DNA of 64,000 bases, from NCBI RefSeq assembly GCF_001426435.1, contig NZ_LMER01000019.1, positions 40,998 through 104,997 on the forward strand, in the 5' to 3' direction. The translations under genes and the position numbers were made by a program. Position 1 is the stretch's first letter, and each line of letters starts with the position of its first letter. Positions 56,859 through 64,000 of this stretch are shown piece after piece. The DNA is from Angustibacter sp. Root456 (GTDB taxonomy: Bacteria; Actinomycetota; Actinomycetes; Actinomycetales; Angustibacteraceae). The notes beneath the pieces were generated by a model. It was not told where the DNA came from. It worked only from the letters and a program-made list of their open reading frames with translations, and did no database searches.

Positions 56859-57503
56859 GTGCCGCGACACAGCGAGCCCACTGGGCAGACCCCCGGTGGC
56901 ACCGACACGCACTTCCCGGGCTTCGACGTCCTCTCGCAGGCCGACCACTGGGACGACGAGACGCGTCGCGTGGTGCTCGACCGCACGCGTCCCCCCGGGC
57001 CCCTGCGCTTCTTCACCGACGCCGAGGCCCGCGCCGCCTCCGCGCTGTTCGACCAGCTGCTCGACCAGCGCAGCGAGCCCCGCGTGCCGGTGCTGCAGAT
57101 GGTCGACTCGCGGCTGGCCGAGCACCAAACCGACGGCTGGCACTACGACGACATGCCCATCGACGACGACGCCTGGCGCCGCAGCCTCGCGGCACTCGAC
57201 GCCGAGGCGCAGGCCTCGCGTGGCTGCTGCTTCGCCGACTGTTCGTGGGACGACCAGAGCCGCATCGTGGCGGGCGTCCAGGAGGCGGCCGACGGCGAGT
57301 GGCACGGGCTGCGCGCCGACCGCCTCTGGAGCCTGTGGACGCGGTACGCCTGCACGGCGTTCTACTCCCATCCCTGGGCCTGGAACGAGATCGGCTTCAG
57401 CGGACCGGCGTACCCGCGCGGCTACAAGAACGCGCACGTCGGCGGCCGGGAGCCGTGGGAGGTGCGCGAGCAGCGCCCCGTGAACCCGGTGGTGCACTCG
57501 TGA
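56859..57503 (+). CDS. Gluconate 2-dehydrogenase subunit 3-like protein
   Basis: A 214-residue Gnd2 subunit-3 family protein (RFFTDAEARAASALFDQLLDQ at 48-68; SDRLW-like RADRLWSLWTRYACTAFYSHPWAWNEIGFSGPAYPRGY near the end). In known enzymes this subunit accompanies a GMC flavoprotein and a cytochrome. No Tat or Sec signal is visible, unlike many relatives. GTG 56859; its end overlaps the GMC gene (GTGA). Confidence 0.82.
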   Translation: MPRHSEPTGQTPGGTDTHFPGFDVLSQADHWDDETRRVVLDRTRPPGPLRFFTDAEARAASALFDQLLDQRSEPRVPVLQMVDSRLAEHQTDGWHYDDMPIDDDAWRRSLAALDAEAQASRGCCFADCSWDDQSRIVAGVQEAADGEWHGLRADRLWSLWTRYACTAFYSHPWAWNEIGFSGPAYPRGYKNAHVGGREPWEVREQRPVNPVVHS

Positions 57504-59203
57504 GCGGCCGGCTGCTGGGTGTGCTGCGCGACGGCTCGGCCGACGACGTCCGGGCGCGCAACGCCTCGGCGTGGCTGCTGCCGCTCAACGGTGACGAGCG
57601 GGTCGACCACCGGCTGCGCGACGACATGCGACGGTTCGACGACGACGACGAGGTCGACGTGGTCGTCGTGGGCGCCGGTGCCGGTGGGGCCACCATGACG
57701 CAGCGGCTCGCGCGCGCCGGGTGGCGCGTCGTCACCCTCGACGCCGGGCCCTTCTGGGACCCCGCTCGCGACTGGGTGTCCGACGAGGCCGGCTCACACG
57801 GCCTGTACTGGACCGAGCCTCGCCAGATCGGCGGGTCCGACCCGGTTCCCTTGGGTTCCAACAACTCCGGGCGCGGCGTGGGCGGCTCGATGATCCACTA
57901 CGCCGGCTACACCCCGCGGTTCCACCCCAGCGACTTCGAGACGCAGACGCGCGACGGCGTCGGGGCCGACTGGCCGTTCTCCTACGCCGACCTCAAGCCG
58001 TACTACGAGGCGATCGAGGGTGAGCTCCCGGTGGCCGGCGAGGACTGGCCCTGGGGTGACCCGCACACCTACCCGCACCACGCCCATCCCGTCGGCGGGA
58101 ACGGCGAGGTCTTCCAGCGCGGGGCTCGTGCGATCGGCGTCGAGACGCGCGTCGGGCCGGTGGCGATCGCGAACGGTCGGTTCGGCCACCGCCAGCACTG
58201 CATCTACCGCGGCTTCTGCCTGCAGGGGTGCAAGGTCAACGCCAAGGCCTCGCCGCTCATCACGCACATCCCCGACGCTCTCGCGCACGGCGCGGAGGTC
58301 CGGGCGCACTGCATGGTGACGCGCATCGGGTACGACGAGCGCACCGGCCGGGCGACCGGCGTCCACTACGTCAAGGACGGCGTCGAGCACTTCCAGCGCG
58401 CCGCGCACGTCGTGGTGGCCGGCTACTCGATCGAGACGCCGCGGTTGCTGCTGAACTCGGCCAACCGCCGCTTCCCGCAAGGCATGTGCAACGACTTCGA
58501 CCTCGTCGGGCGCTACCTCATGGTGCAGGGCGCACCCCAGACGGGCGGGCGGTTCGACGACGAGGTGCGCATGTACAAGGCGCCACCCCCCGAGGTGTCG
58601 ACCGAGCAGTTCTACGAGACCGACCCGAGCCGGCCGTACCAGCGCGGCTTCTCGATCCAGACCGTCTCGCCGCTGCCGATCACGTGGGCCGAGCACATCA
58701 CGGGCCAGGGGCACTGGGGGCCGTCGTTGCGCGAGTACATGCGCGACTACGTGCACTGGTCGTGCCTGGGTGCGTTGTGCGAGTTCCTGCCCCAGGCCGA
58801 CAACCGCGTGACGCTGTCGGACCAGGTCGACCGGCACGGTCTGCCGGTTGCGCACTTCTCGTACAGCCAGTGCGACAACGACCGCGCCCTCATGAAGGCC
58901 GCCGCCGAGGTGATGGAGTCGATCCTGCGCGCCGCAGGGGCCGACGAGGTCATCACCTTCAACCGCTACGCGCACCTGGTCGGTGGGGCCCGCATGGGAG
59001 CCGACGAGCGACACGGCGTCGTCGACGGCTACGGCCGCGCCTTCGCCGTCCCCAACCTGCTGATCACCGACGGCAGCACGCTGCCGACCCAGGGCTCGGC
59101 CAACCCGGCCCTCACGATCATGTCGGTCGCCGCTCGCGCGGCCGACCACCTGATCCGCACCGGAACGCCTACCGCCGCAACCACCGGGAGGAACCATGTC
59201 TGA
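57500..59203 (+). CDS. GMC-family FAD oxidoreductase (sugar dehydrogenase type)
   Basis: A 567-residue GMC flavoprotein: VVVGAGAGGATMTQRLARAG (FAD) at 53, GSNNSGRGVGGSMIHYAG, and C-terminal DGSTLPTQGSANPALTIMS. A Cys cluster HCIYRGFCLQGC resembles the iron-sulfur motif of bacterial FAD glucose and gluconate dehydrogenases. Likely forms a dehydrogenase with the subunit-3-like protein, oxidising glucose or an aldonate and passing electrons to the membrane (inference). Eight bases overlap the TPP-enzyme gene. Confidence 0.87.
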   Translation: MSGRLLGVLRDGSADDVRARNASAWLLPLNGDERVDHRLRDDMRRFDDDDEVDVVVVGAGAGGATMTQRLARAGWRVVTLDAGPFWDPARDWVSDEAGSHGLYWTEPRQIGGSDPVPLGSNNSGRGVGGSMIHYAGYTPRFHPSDFETQTRDGVGADWPFSYADLKPYYEAIEGELPVAGEDWPWGDPHTYPHHAHPVGGNGEVFQRGARAIGVETRVGPVAIANGRFGHRQHCIYRGFCLQGCKVNAKASPLITHIPDALAHGAEVRAHCMVTRIGYDERTGRATGVHYVKDGVEHFQRAAHVVVAGYSIETPRLLLNSANRRFPQGMCNDFDLVGRYLMVQGAPQTGGRFDDEVRMYKAPPPEVSTEQFYETDPSRPYQRGFSIQTVSPLPITWAEHITGQGHWGPSLREYMRDYVHWSCLGALCEFLPQADNRVTLSDQVDRHGLPVAHFSYSQCDNDRALMKAAAEVMESILRAAGADEVITFNRYAHLVGGARMGADERHGVVDGYGRAFAVPNLLITDGSTLPTQGSANPALTIMSVAARAADHLIRTGTPTAATTGRNHV

Positions 59204-60986
59204 GACCGTCGCCGACTTCCTGCTAGGCCGCCTGCGCGAGTGGGGGGTGGAGAAGGTCTTCGGGTACGCGGGTGACGGCATCAACGGCCTGCTGGCCGCC
59301 TGGGGCCGCGCTGATGACCACCCGGAGTTCGTCCAGGCGCGGCACGAGGAGATGGCGGCCTTCGAGGCGGTGGGCTACGCCAAGTTCTCCGGCCGGCTCG
59401 GGGTGTGCGTCGCGACGTCCGGCCCGGGCGCGATCCACCTGCTCAACGGCCTGTACGACGCCAAGCTCGACCACGTGCCCGTGGTGGCGATCGTCGGCCA
59501 GACGGCGCGCTCGGCGATGGGCGGGGCGTACCAGCAGGAGGTCGACCTGCAGACGCTGTTCAAGGACGTCGCCTCCGAGTTCGTGCAGATGGTGACCGTG
59601 CCCGAGCAGCTGCCGAACGTGATCGACCGCGCGATCCGCGTGGCCATCGCCGAGCAGGCGCCCACCGCGGTGATCATCCCCTCCGACGTCCAGGAGCTGG
59701 AGTACACGCCGCCGGGCCACGAGTTCAAGATGGTGCCGTCGTCCCTCGGTGTCGAGTGGCCCACCACGAGCCCGGACGACGCCGCCGTGCGCCGCGCCGC
59801 CGAGGTGCTCAACGCCGGCGAGAAGGTCGCGATCCTCGCCGGCCAGGGTGCGCGGGGCGCGCGGCAGGAGCTGATGCAGGTGGCTGACGCCTTGCAGGCC
59901 GGCGTCGCGAAACCGTTGCTGGGCAAGGACGTTCTCAGCGACGAGCTGCCGTACGTCACCGGCTCGATCGGCCTGCTGGGCACCCGGCCGAGCTACGAGA
60001 TGATGAACGACGCCGACACGCTGCTCATCGTCGGCTCGAGCTTCCCGTACACGCAGTTCTACCCCGGGCTGTCGCAGGCGCGGGCCGTGCAGATCGACGT
60101 CGACGCCAAGCTCATCGGCATGCGGTACCCGAACGAGGTCAACCTCGTCGGTGACGCCGCCACGACGCTGCGCGCCCTGCTGCCGCTGCTGACCCCCAAG
60201 GGTGAGAGCTCGTGGCGCTCCAAGATCGAGTCGAACGTCGCCGAGTGGTGGGGTGACATGGAGGCCGAGGCGATGGTGTCGGCCGACCCGATCAACCCGA
60301 TGCGGCTGTTCTACGAGCTGTCGTCGCGCATGCCGGACGACCTCATGGTGATGGCCGACTCCGGCTCGTCGGCGAACTGGTACGCCCGCCAGCTGAAGTT
60401 CCGCGGCGACATCCGCGGCTCGCTGTCTGGAAACCTGGCGACGATGGGGCCCGGCGTCCCGTACGGCATCGGCGCGAAGTTCGCCCACCCCGACCGGCCC
60501 GTCGTGGTGTTCGCCGGGGACGGCGCGATGCAGATGAACGGCATGGCCGAGCTGATCACCATCAAGCGCTACTGGGAGCGGTGGTCGGACCCGCGGCTGG
60601 TCGTCGCCGTCCTGCACAACGACGACCTCAACCAGGTGACGTGGGAGATGCGCGCCATGGGCAGGTCCCCGAAGTTCCCCGAGTCGCAGACGCTTCCGAG
60701 CGTCGACTACGCGGCCTTCGCGGCGAGCCTCGGGCTGGCCAGCCGGACGCTCACCGACCCCGACGACCTGGGTGCGGCCTGGGACGAGGCGCTGTCCGCC
60801 GACCGTCCCACGCTGCTCGACGTCCACACCGACCCCAACATCCCGCCGATCCCGCCGCACGCGACCTTCCAGCAGATGAAGGCGACGGCCGAGGCGCTGA
60901 TCAAGGGCGACGAGGACCGCTGGGGCGTGGTCAAGGAGGGCATCAAGACCAAGGCCCAGGAGCTCCTGCCCCACCACTCGAGCTGA
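59196..60986 (+). CDS. Thiamine-diphosphate enzyme, pyruvate oxidase/dehydrogenase-like
   Basis: A 596-residue TPP enzyme of the POX/ALS family: catalytic Glu in ARHEEMAAFEAVGYAKFSG, GPGAIHLLNGLYDAK, and TPP-binding FAGDGAMQMNGMAELITIKRY to HNDDLNQ. Closest layout is pyruvate oxidase (ubiquinone) or a decarboxylase of 2-oxo acids. With phosphoketolase, acetate kinase and the sugar-acid dehydratase nearby, pyruvate is a plausible substrate. ATG 59196 follows GGGAGGAACC. Confidence 0.85.
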   Translation: MSETVADFLLGRLREWGVEKVFGYAGDGINGLLAAWGRADDHPEFVQARHEEMAAFEAVGYAKFSGRLGVCVATSGPGAIHLLNGLYDAKLDHVPVVAIVGQTARSAMGGAYQQEVDLQTLFKDVASEFVQMVTVPEQLPNVIDRAIRVAIAEQAPTAVIIPSDVQELEYTPPGHEFKMVPSSLGVEWPTTSPDDAAVRRAAEVLNAGEKVAILAGQGARGARQELMQVADALQAGVAKPLLGKDVLSDELPYVTGSIGLLGTRPSYEMMNDADTLLIVGSSFPYTQFYPGLSQARAVQIDVDAKLIGMRYPNEVNLVGDAATTLRALLPLLTPKGESSWRSKIESNVAEWWGDMEAEAMVSADPINPMRLFYELSSRMPDDLMVMADSGSSANWYARQLKFRGDIRGSLSGNLATMGPGVPYGIGAKFAHPDRPVVVFAGDGAMQMNGMAELITIKRYWERWSDPRLVVAVLHNDDLNQVTWEMRAMGRSPKFPESQTLPSVDYAAFAASLGLASRTLTDPDDLGAAWDEALSADRPTLLDVHTDPNIPPIPPHATFQQMKATAEALIKGDEDRWGVVKEGIKTKAQELLPHHSS

Positions 60987-62119
60987 TGGCGGGGCACTCG
61001 CCCGTCGTCGAGGACCTGCGGACGACGGTGCTGACCGTGCCGACGGACGCGCCCGAGTCCGACGGCACGGCGCAGTGGACGTCGACGACCATGGTCGTGG
61101 TGCGGGTGCGCAGCGAAGGCGTCACCGGGCTGGGCTGGACCTACGGCCCGGCCGCCTGCGGTGCGCTCGTCGACGGGCTGCTGCGCAAGGTCGTGGTCGG
61201 GCGGCCCGTGGCGGCCGCGACCGGCACGTGGGACGCGATGGTGCACCGGGCACGCAACGCCACGCGCGCCGGAGCGGTCGGCTACGCGATCTCGGCGGTC
61301 GACGTCGCCCTGTGGGACCTCAAGGCGCGCCTGCTCGACACCTCGCTCGCCGACCTGCTGGGCCGCGCCCACGACGAGGTGCCGGTGTACGGCAGCGGCG
61401 GCTTCACGTCGTACGACGACGACCGGCTCACCGAGCAGCTGCGCGGCTGGGTGGTCGACCAGCAGATCCCCCGCGTGAAGATCAAGATCGGTCATCCCGG
61501 CGGTGTGCACCACCAGCGCGACGTCGAGCGCATGATGCTGTCTCGCCACGCGATCGGTGCCGACGCCGAGCTGTTCGTCGACGCCAACGGCGCCTACACC
61601 GCCAAGCAGGCGGTGCGGGCCATCGACGCCGCGCAGCAAGCCGGAGCCGACGTGACGTGGTTCGAGGAGCCGGTGTCGTCCGACGACCTCGACGGGCTGC
61701 GGCTGGTGCGCGAGCACACGACGTCCGACGTCGCGGCGGGGGAGTACGGCACCGACGTCGGCTACTTCCGGCGCATGTGCGTGGCCGGCGCGGTCGACTG
61801 CCTGCAGGCCGACGCCACGCGCTGCGGCGGCTACACCGAGTGGCTGCGGGCGGCGGCGGTCGCCGCGTCGTTCGAGCTGGACGTCTCGGCCCACTGCGCA
61901 CCCAACCTGCACGCACCCGTCGCGGCGGCGGCACCGAACCTGCGGCACATCGAGTGGTTCCACGACCACGTGCGGATCGAGCAGCTGCTGCTGCGCGGTG
62001 CGCTCGACCCGCAGGGCGGCAGCGTCACGCCCGACCCTGACCGGCCCGGTCACGGGCTCACCTTCGACGACGACGCCGCCGAGCGGTTCGTCGTCCCGAC
62101 CCCAGGAGACGTGCAGTGA
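60986..62119 (+). CDS. Enolase-superfamily enzyme (mandelate racemase/muconate lactonizing type)
   Basis: A 377-residue enolase-superfamily protein. Catalytic KxK in RVKIKIGHPG, metal ligands in FVDANGAY (Asp), WFEEPVSS (Glu) and VAAGEYG (Glu), and the general-base His in SAHCAPNLHA, so the MR/acid-sugar dehydratase type. It most likely dehydrates an aldonate such as gluconate or galactonate, producing a 2-keto-3-deoxy acid (inference from active-site type and context). ATG 60986 shares one base with the TPP-enzyme stop. Confidence 0.87.
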   Translation: MAGHSPVVEDLRTTVLTVPTDAPESDGTAQWTSTTMVVVRVRSEGVTGLGWTYGPAACGALVDGLLRKVVVGRPVAAATGTWDAMVHRARNATRAGAVGYAISAVDVALWDLKARLLDTSLADLLGRAHDEVPVYGSGGFTSYDDDRLTEQLRGWVVDQQIPRVKIKIGHPGGVHHQRDVERMMLSRHAIGADAELFVDANGAYTAKQAVRAIDAAQQAGADVTWFEEPVSSDDLDGLRLVREHTTSDVAAGEYGTDVGYFRRMCVAGAVDCLQADATRCGGYTEWLRAAAVAASFELDVSAHCAPNLHAPVAAAAPNLRHIEWFHDHVRIEQLLLRGALDPQGGSVTPDPDRPGHGLTFDDDAAERFVVPTPGDVQ

Positions 62120-63882
62120 GCGGCGATCCCCCGCTGTGGCAGGACTTCCCCCCGGACGTGCTGCGCGAGTACTCCCTGATCGCCGACGGCCACCGCGGTG
62201 CCCTCATCGGGCCACGCGGTGACATCGCCTGGATGTGCGCGCCCCGGTGGGACTCCCCGGCGGTGTTCGCCTCCCTGATCGGCGGGGGCGGCATCTACGC
62301 CGTCACGCCCGACGAACCCTTCGTGTGGGGCGGCTACTACGAGCCCGGCACCCTCATCTGGCGCAGCCGCTGGGTGAGCACCCGCACGACCATCGAGTGC
62401 CGTGAGGCGCTCGCGATGCCCGGTGACGCCAAGCGCGTGGTGCTGCTACGTCGGGTCGACGCGGTCGAGGACGAGGCGCGGATGCGCGTCGTGCTCGACC
62501 TGCGCACGGACTTCGGGGCGCAGTCGCTGCGTGAGCTGCACCGCAGCGACGACGGCGTCTGGACCGCCCGCACCGGTGACCTCTGGGTGCGCTGGCGTGG
62601 CGCCGAGCGGGTCGAGGTCGACGACGCCGGACGGCTGCGCACGCACCTGAAGGTGCCAGGCGGCCAGCACCACGACCTGGTACTGGAGGTCAGCGACGCC
62701 CCGCTGCCGGAGCCCGAGCCCGTCGACGAGCTCTGGCAGCGCACCGAGCGCGAGTGGCGCGACGACGCCCCGGCGTTCGAGTCGACGCTCGCTCCCCGCG
62801 ACGCGCAGCACTCCTACGCGGTGCTCAAGGGGCTCACGTCGCCCGGTGGTGGCATGGTCGCCGCCGCGACGCTCGGCATCCCGGAGCGGGCGGAGAAGAA
62901 CAACTCGTACGACTACCGCTACGTGTGGTTGCGCGACCAGGCGTACGCCGGGCTGGCCGCAGCCGTGAGCGGTGCGTTCCCGCTGCTGGACGCCGCCGTC
63001 TCGTTCGCCACCGCGCGGCTGCTCGAGCACGGCGACCGCCTCGCACCGGCGTACCGGGTCGACGGCACCGACCTGCCGCACGAGCGCCGGCTCGACCTGC
63101 CGGGGTACCCGGGTGGCTCCGACATCGTGGGCAACTGGGTGGTGGGCCAGCGCCAGCTCGACGTCCTGGGTGAGCTGCTGCAGCTGTTCGCCGTGGCGGC
63201 GCGGCACGACCGGCTCGACCACGACGGCCGCCGGGCCATGGAGCTCGCCGTGCGCCTCATCGAGGACTGGTGGCCGCAGCCGGACGCCGGCATCTGGGAG
63301 CTGCACGACCGGTGGTGGACGCACTCGCGGCTGGCGTGCGTCGCCGGCCTGCACCAGGCGGCGGCCCAGACGAGCGCGGTCGAGGCGCGCCAGTGGGTCG
63401 ACCTCGCGGGCACGATCCTCGACGAGACGACGCGGCGCTGCCAGGCCACCGACCGCAGCTGGCGCCGCGCCGCCGACATCAGTGGGGTCGACGCCTCCCT
63501 GCTGCTCCCGCCGGTGCGAGGTGCGTTGCCGCCCGACGACGACCGCACGGTCGCCACGCTGGCGGCGGTGCGCGACAACCTCACCGACGACGGCTTCGTG
63601 TACCGGTTCCGCCACCAGGACGACGACCTCGGCTCCGACGAGGGGGCGTTCGTCCTGTGCGGCTTCATCATGGCGCTCGCGGAGTGGCACCAAGGCGACC
63701 AGGTCGCTGCCGTCCGGTGGTTCGAGCGCAACCGTGCCGCGTGCGGCCCGCCCGGCCTGTACGCCGAGGAGTACGACGTCGTCCAGCGCCAGCTGCGCGG
63801 CAACCTGCCCCAGGCGTTCGTGCACGCCATGCTGCTCGAGACGTCCAGCCGGCTCGCCGGGCCGCCGCCCCCGAGGGGTTAG
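62116..63882 (+). CDS. Glycoside hydrolase family 15 protein (glucoamylase/trehalase type)
   Basis: A 588-residue GH15 enzyme: N-terminal beta-rich domain (LIADGHRGALIGPRGDIAWMCAPRWDSPAVFASLIGG) and an (alpha/alpha)6 barrel with YRYVWLRDQAY, QPDAGIWELHDRWWTHSRL and GLYAEEYD then GNLPQAFVHAMLL, the usual place of the catalytic Glu pair. No signal peptide, so it acts inside, releasing glucose from trehalose, glycogen or maltodextrins. Last gene of the operon (GTGA overlap) and probably the feed for the oxidative genes upstream. Confidence 0.92.
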   Translation: MSGDPPLWQDFPPDVLREYSLIADGHRGALIGPRGDIAWMCAPRWDSPAVFASLIGGGGIYAVTPDEPFVWGGYYEPGTLIWRSRWVSTRTTIECREALAMPGDAKRVVLLRRVDAVEDEARMRVVLDLRTDFGAQSLRELHRSDDGVWTARTGDLWVRWRGAERVEVDDAGRLRTHLKVPGGQHHDLVLEVSDAPLPEPEPVDELWQRTEREWRDDAPAFESTLAPRDAQHSYAVLKGLTSPGGGMVAAATLGIPERAEKNNSYDYRYVWLRDQAYAGLAAAVSGAFPLLDAAVSFATARLLEHGDRLAPAYRVDGTDLPHERRLDLPGYPGGSDIVGNWVVGQRQLDVLGELLQLFAVAARHDRLDHDGRRAMELAVRLIEDWWPQPDAGIWELHDRWWTHSRLACVAGLHQAAAQTSAVEARQWVDLAGTILDETTRRCQATDRSWRRAADISGVDASLLLPPVRGALPPDDDRTVATLAAVRDNLTDDGFVYRFRHQDDDLGSDEGAFVLCGFIMALAEWHQGDQVAAVRWFERNRAACGPPGLYAEEYDVVQRQLRGNLPQAFVHAMLLETSSRLAGPPPPRG

Positions 63883-63886
63883 CCGG

Positions 63887-64000
63887 TCAGCAGTCGTCGT
63901 CTTCGCAGCCGGGCAGGGGTTCGGGTCGGGTGGTGACCTGCAGGCCGTTGCGGAGGGTCCAGGTGGTGTGGCGGGGTCCTTGGCCGGGGCCGGTGTGCAG
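63887..64000 (-). CDS. C-terminal end of a possible HNH endonuclease/DUF222 protein (cut by edge)
   Basis: 37 codons read leftward to TGA (63889-63887): HTGPGQGPRHTTWTLRNGLQ and on to an acidic tail ending CEDDDC. The tail style resembles the actinobacterial DUF222/HNH proteins that end shortly after the HNH motif, but the motif itself is outside the window. Convergent with GH15, four bases apart. Confidence 0.4.
   Translation of the reverse strand: MHTGPGQGPRHTTWTLRNGLQVTTRPEPLPGCEDDDC

Overview
The window is from a high-GC actinobacterium. GC is visibly above 70 percent, GTG starts are common, stop/start overlaps of the ATGA and GTGA kind are the rule, and the gene content includes ANTAR and SigB/F regulators, DUF2795, DUF4389, a cydABDC operon and probably a DUF222/HNH-type protein at the right edge. 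The exact genus cannot be read from the sequence; a soil or dust lineage such as Kineosporiaceae or Geodermatophilaceae would fit. No rRNA, tRNA, CRISPR array, insertion sequence or prophage was seen. No stretch over 300 bases lacks a gene; the longest gaps (31133-31332, 34792-35009, 38953-39205) are promoter regions.

Layout. (1) 1-3447: a reactive-sulfur module. Two divergent operons share a promoter region with two ATACCC-type inverted repeats. Leftward run a rhodanese, a CstB-like persulfide dioxygenase/rhodanese and a TauE/SafE exporter; rightward run thioredoxin, DUF302 and a CsoR/CstR-type repressor that lacks the copper-binding His. A related sulfur-relay operon lies at 6199-8298 (frameshifted SQR-like flavoprotein, TusE/DsrC, DsrE). 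(2) 3451-31132: a stress and low-oxygen block: zinc-ribbon protein, heme-oxygenase-like diiron protein with CDGSH protein, three 300-aa universal stress proteins, a beta-CASP hydrolase, two P2-type ATPases, a GNAT/acyl-CoA synthetase fusion, PPDK, DUF4389 protein and cytochrome bd with its assembly exporter. (3) 31333-38952: RecQ, a small SDR/DUF2795 operon, SRPBCC and YihY proteins, an FAD oxidoreductase and a SigB/F-type sigma factor. (4) 39206-50364: a glycan cluster that encodes an ADP-heptose pathway (GmhA, HldE, and a GmhB phosphatase fused to a glycosyltransferase), two GT9 heptosyltransferase-like enzymes, three other glycosyltransferases, a carbamoyltransferase and a UDP-xylose-synthase-like enzyme. 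(5) 50491-54467: ANTAR protein, phosphoketolase and acetate kinase. (6) 54464-63882: a MarR repressor divergent from an eight-gene sugar-oxidation operon (SDR, two small membrane proteins, Gnd2 subunit 3, GMC oxidoreductase, TPP enzyme, enolase-superfamily dehydratase, GH15).

How it fits together. Seven copies of a 14-bp near-palindrome (consensus RGGACSWWCGNCCC) lie 35-85 bp upstream of usp (two genes), the beta-CASP/ATPase operon, ppdK, the DUF4389 operon, cydABDC, phosphoketolase/ackA and the zinc-ribbon gene. The motif has the form of the mycobacterial DosR/DevR box, so much of the window looks like one hypoxia/dormancy regulon: bd oxidase for low oxygen, PPDK and phosphoketolase-acetate kinase for ATP, USPs and ion pumps for survival. 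The DosR-type regulator itself is not in the window. SigF-type promoter signatures precede the SRPBCC/YihY operon and, more weakly, the heptose cluster.
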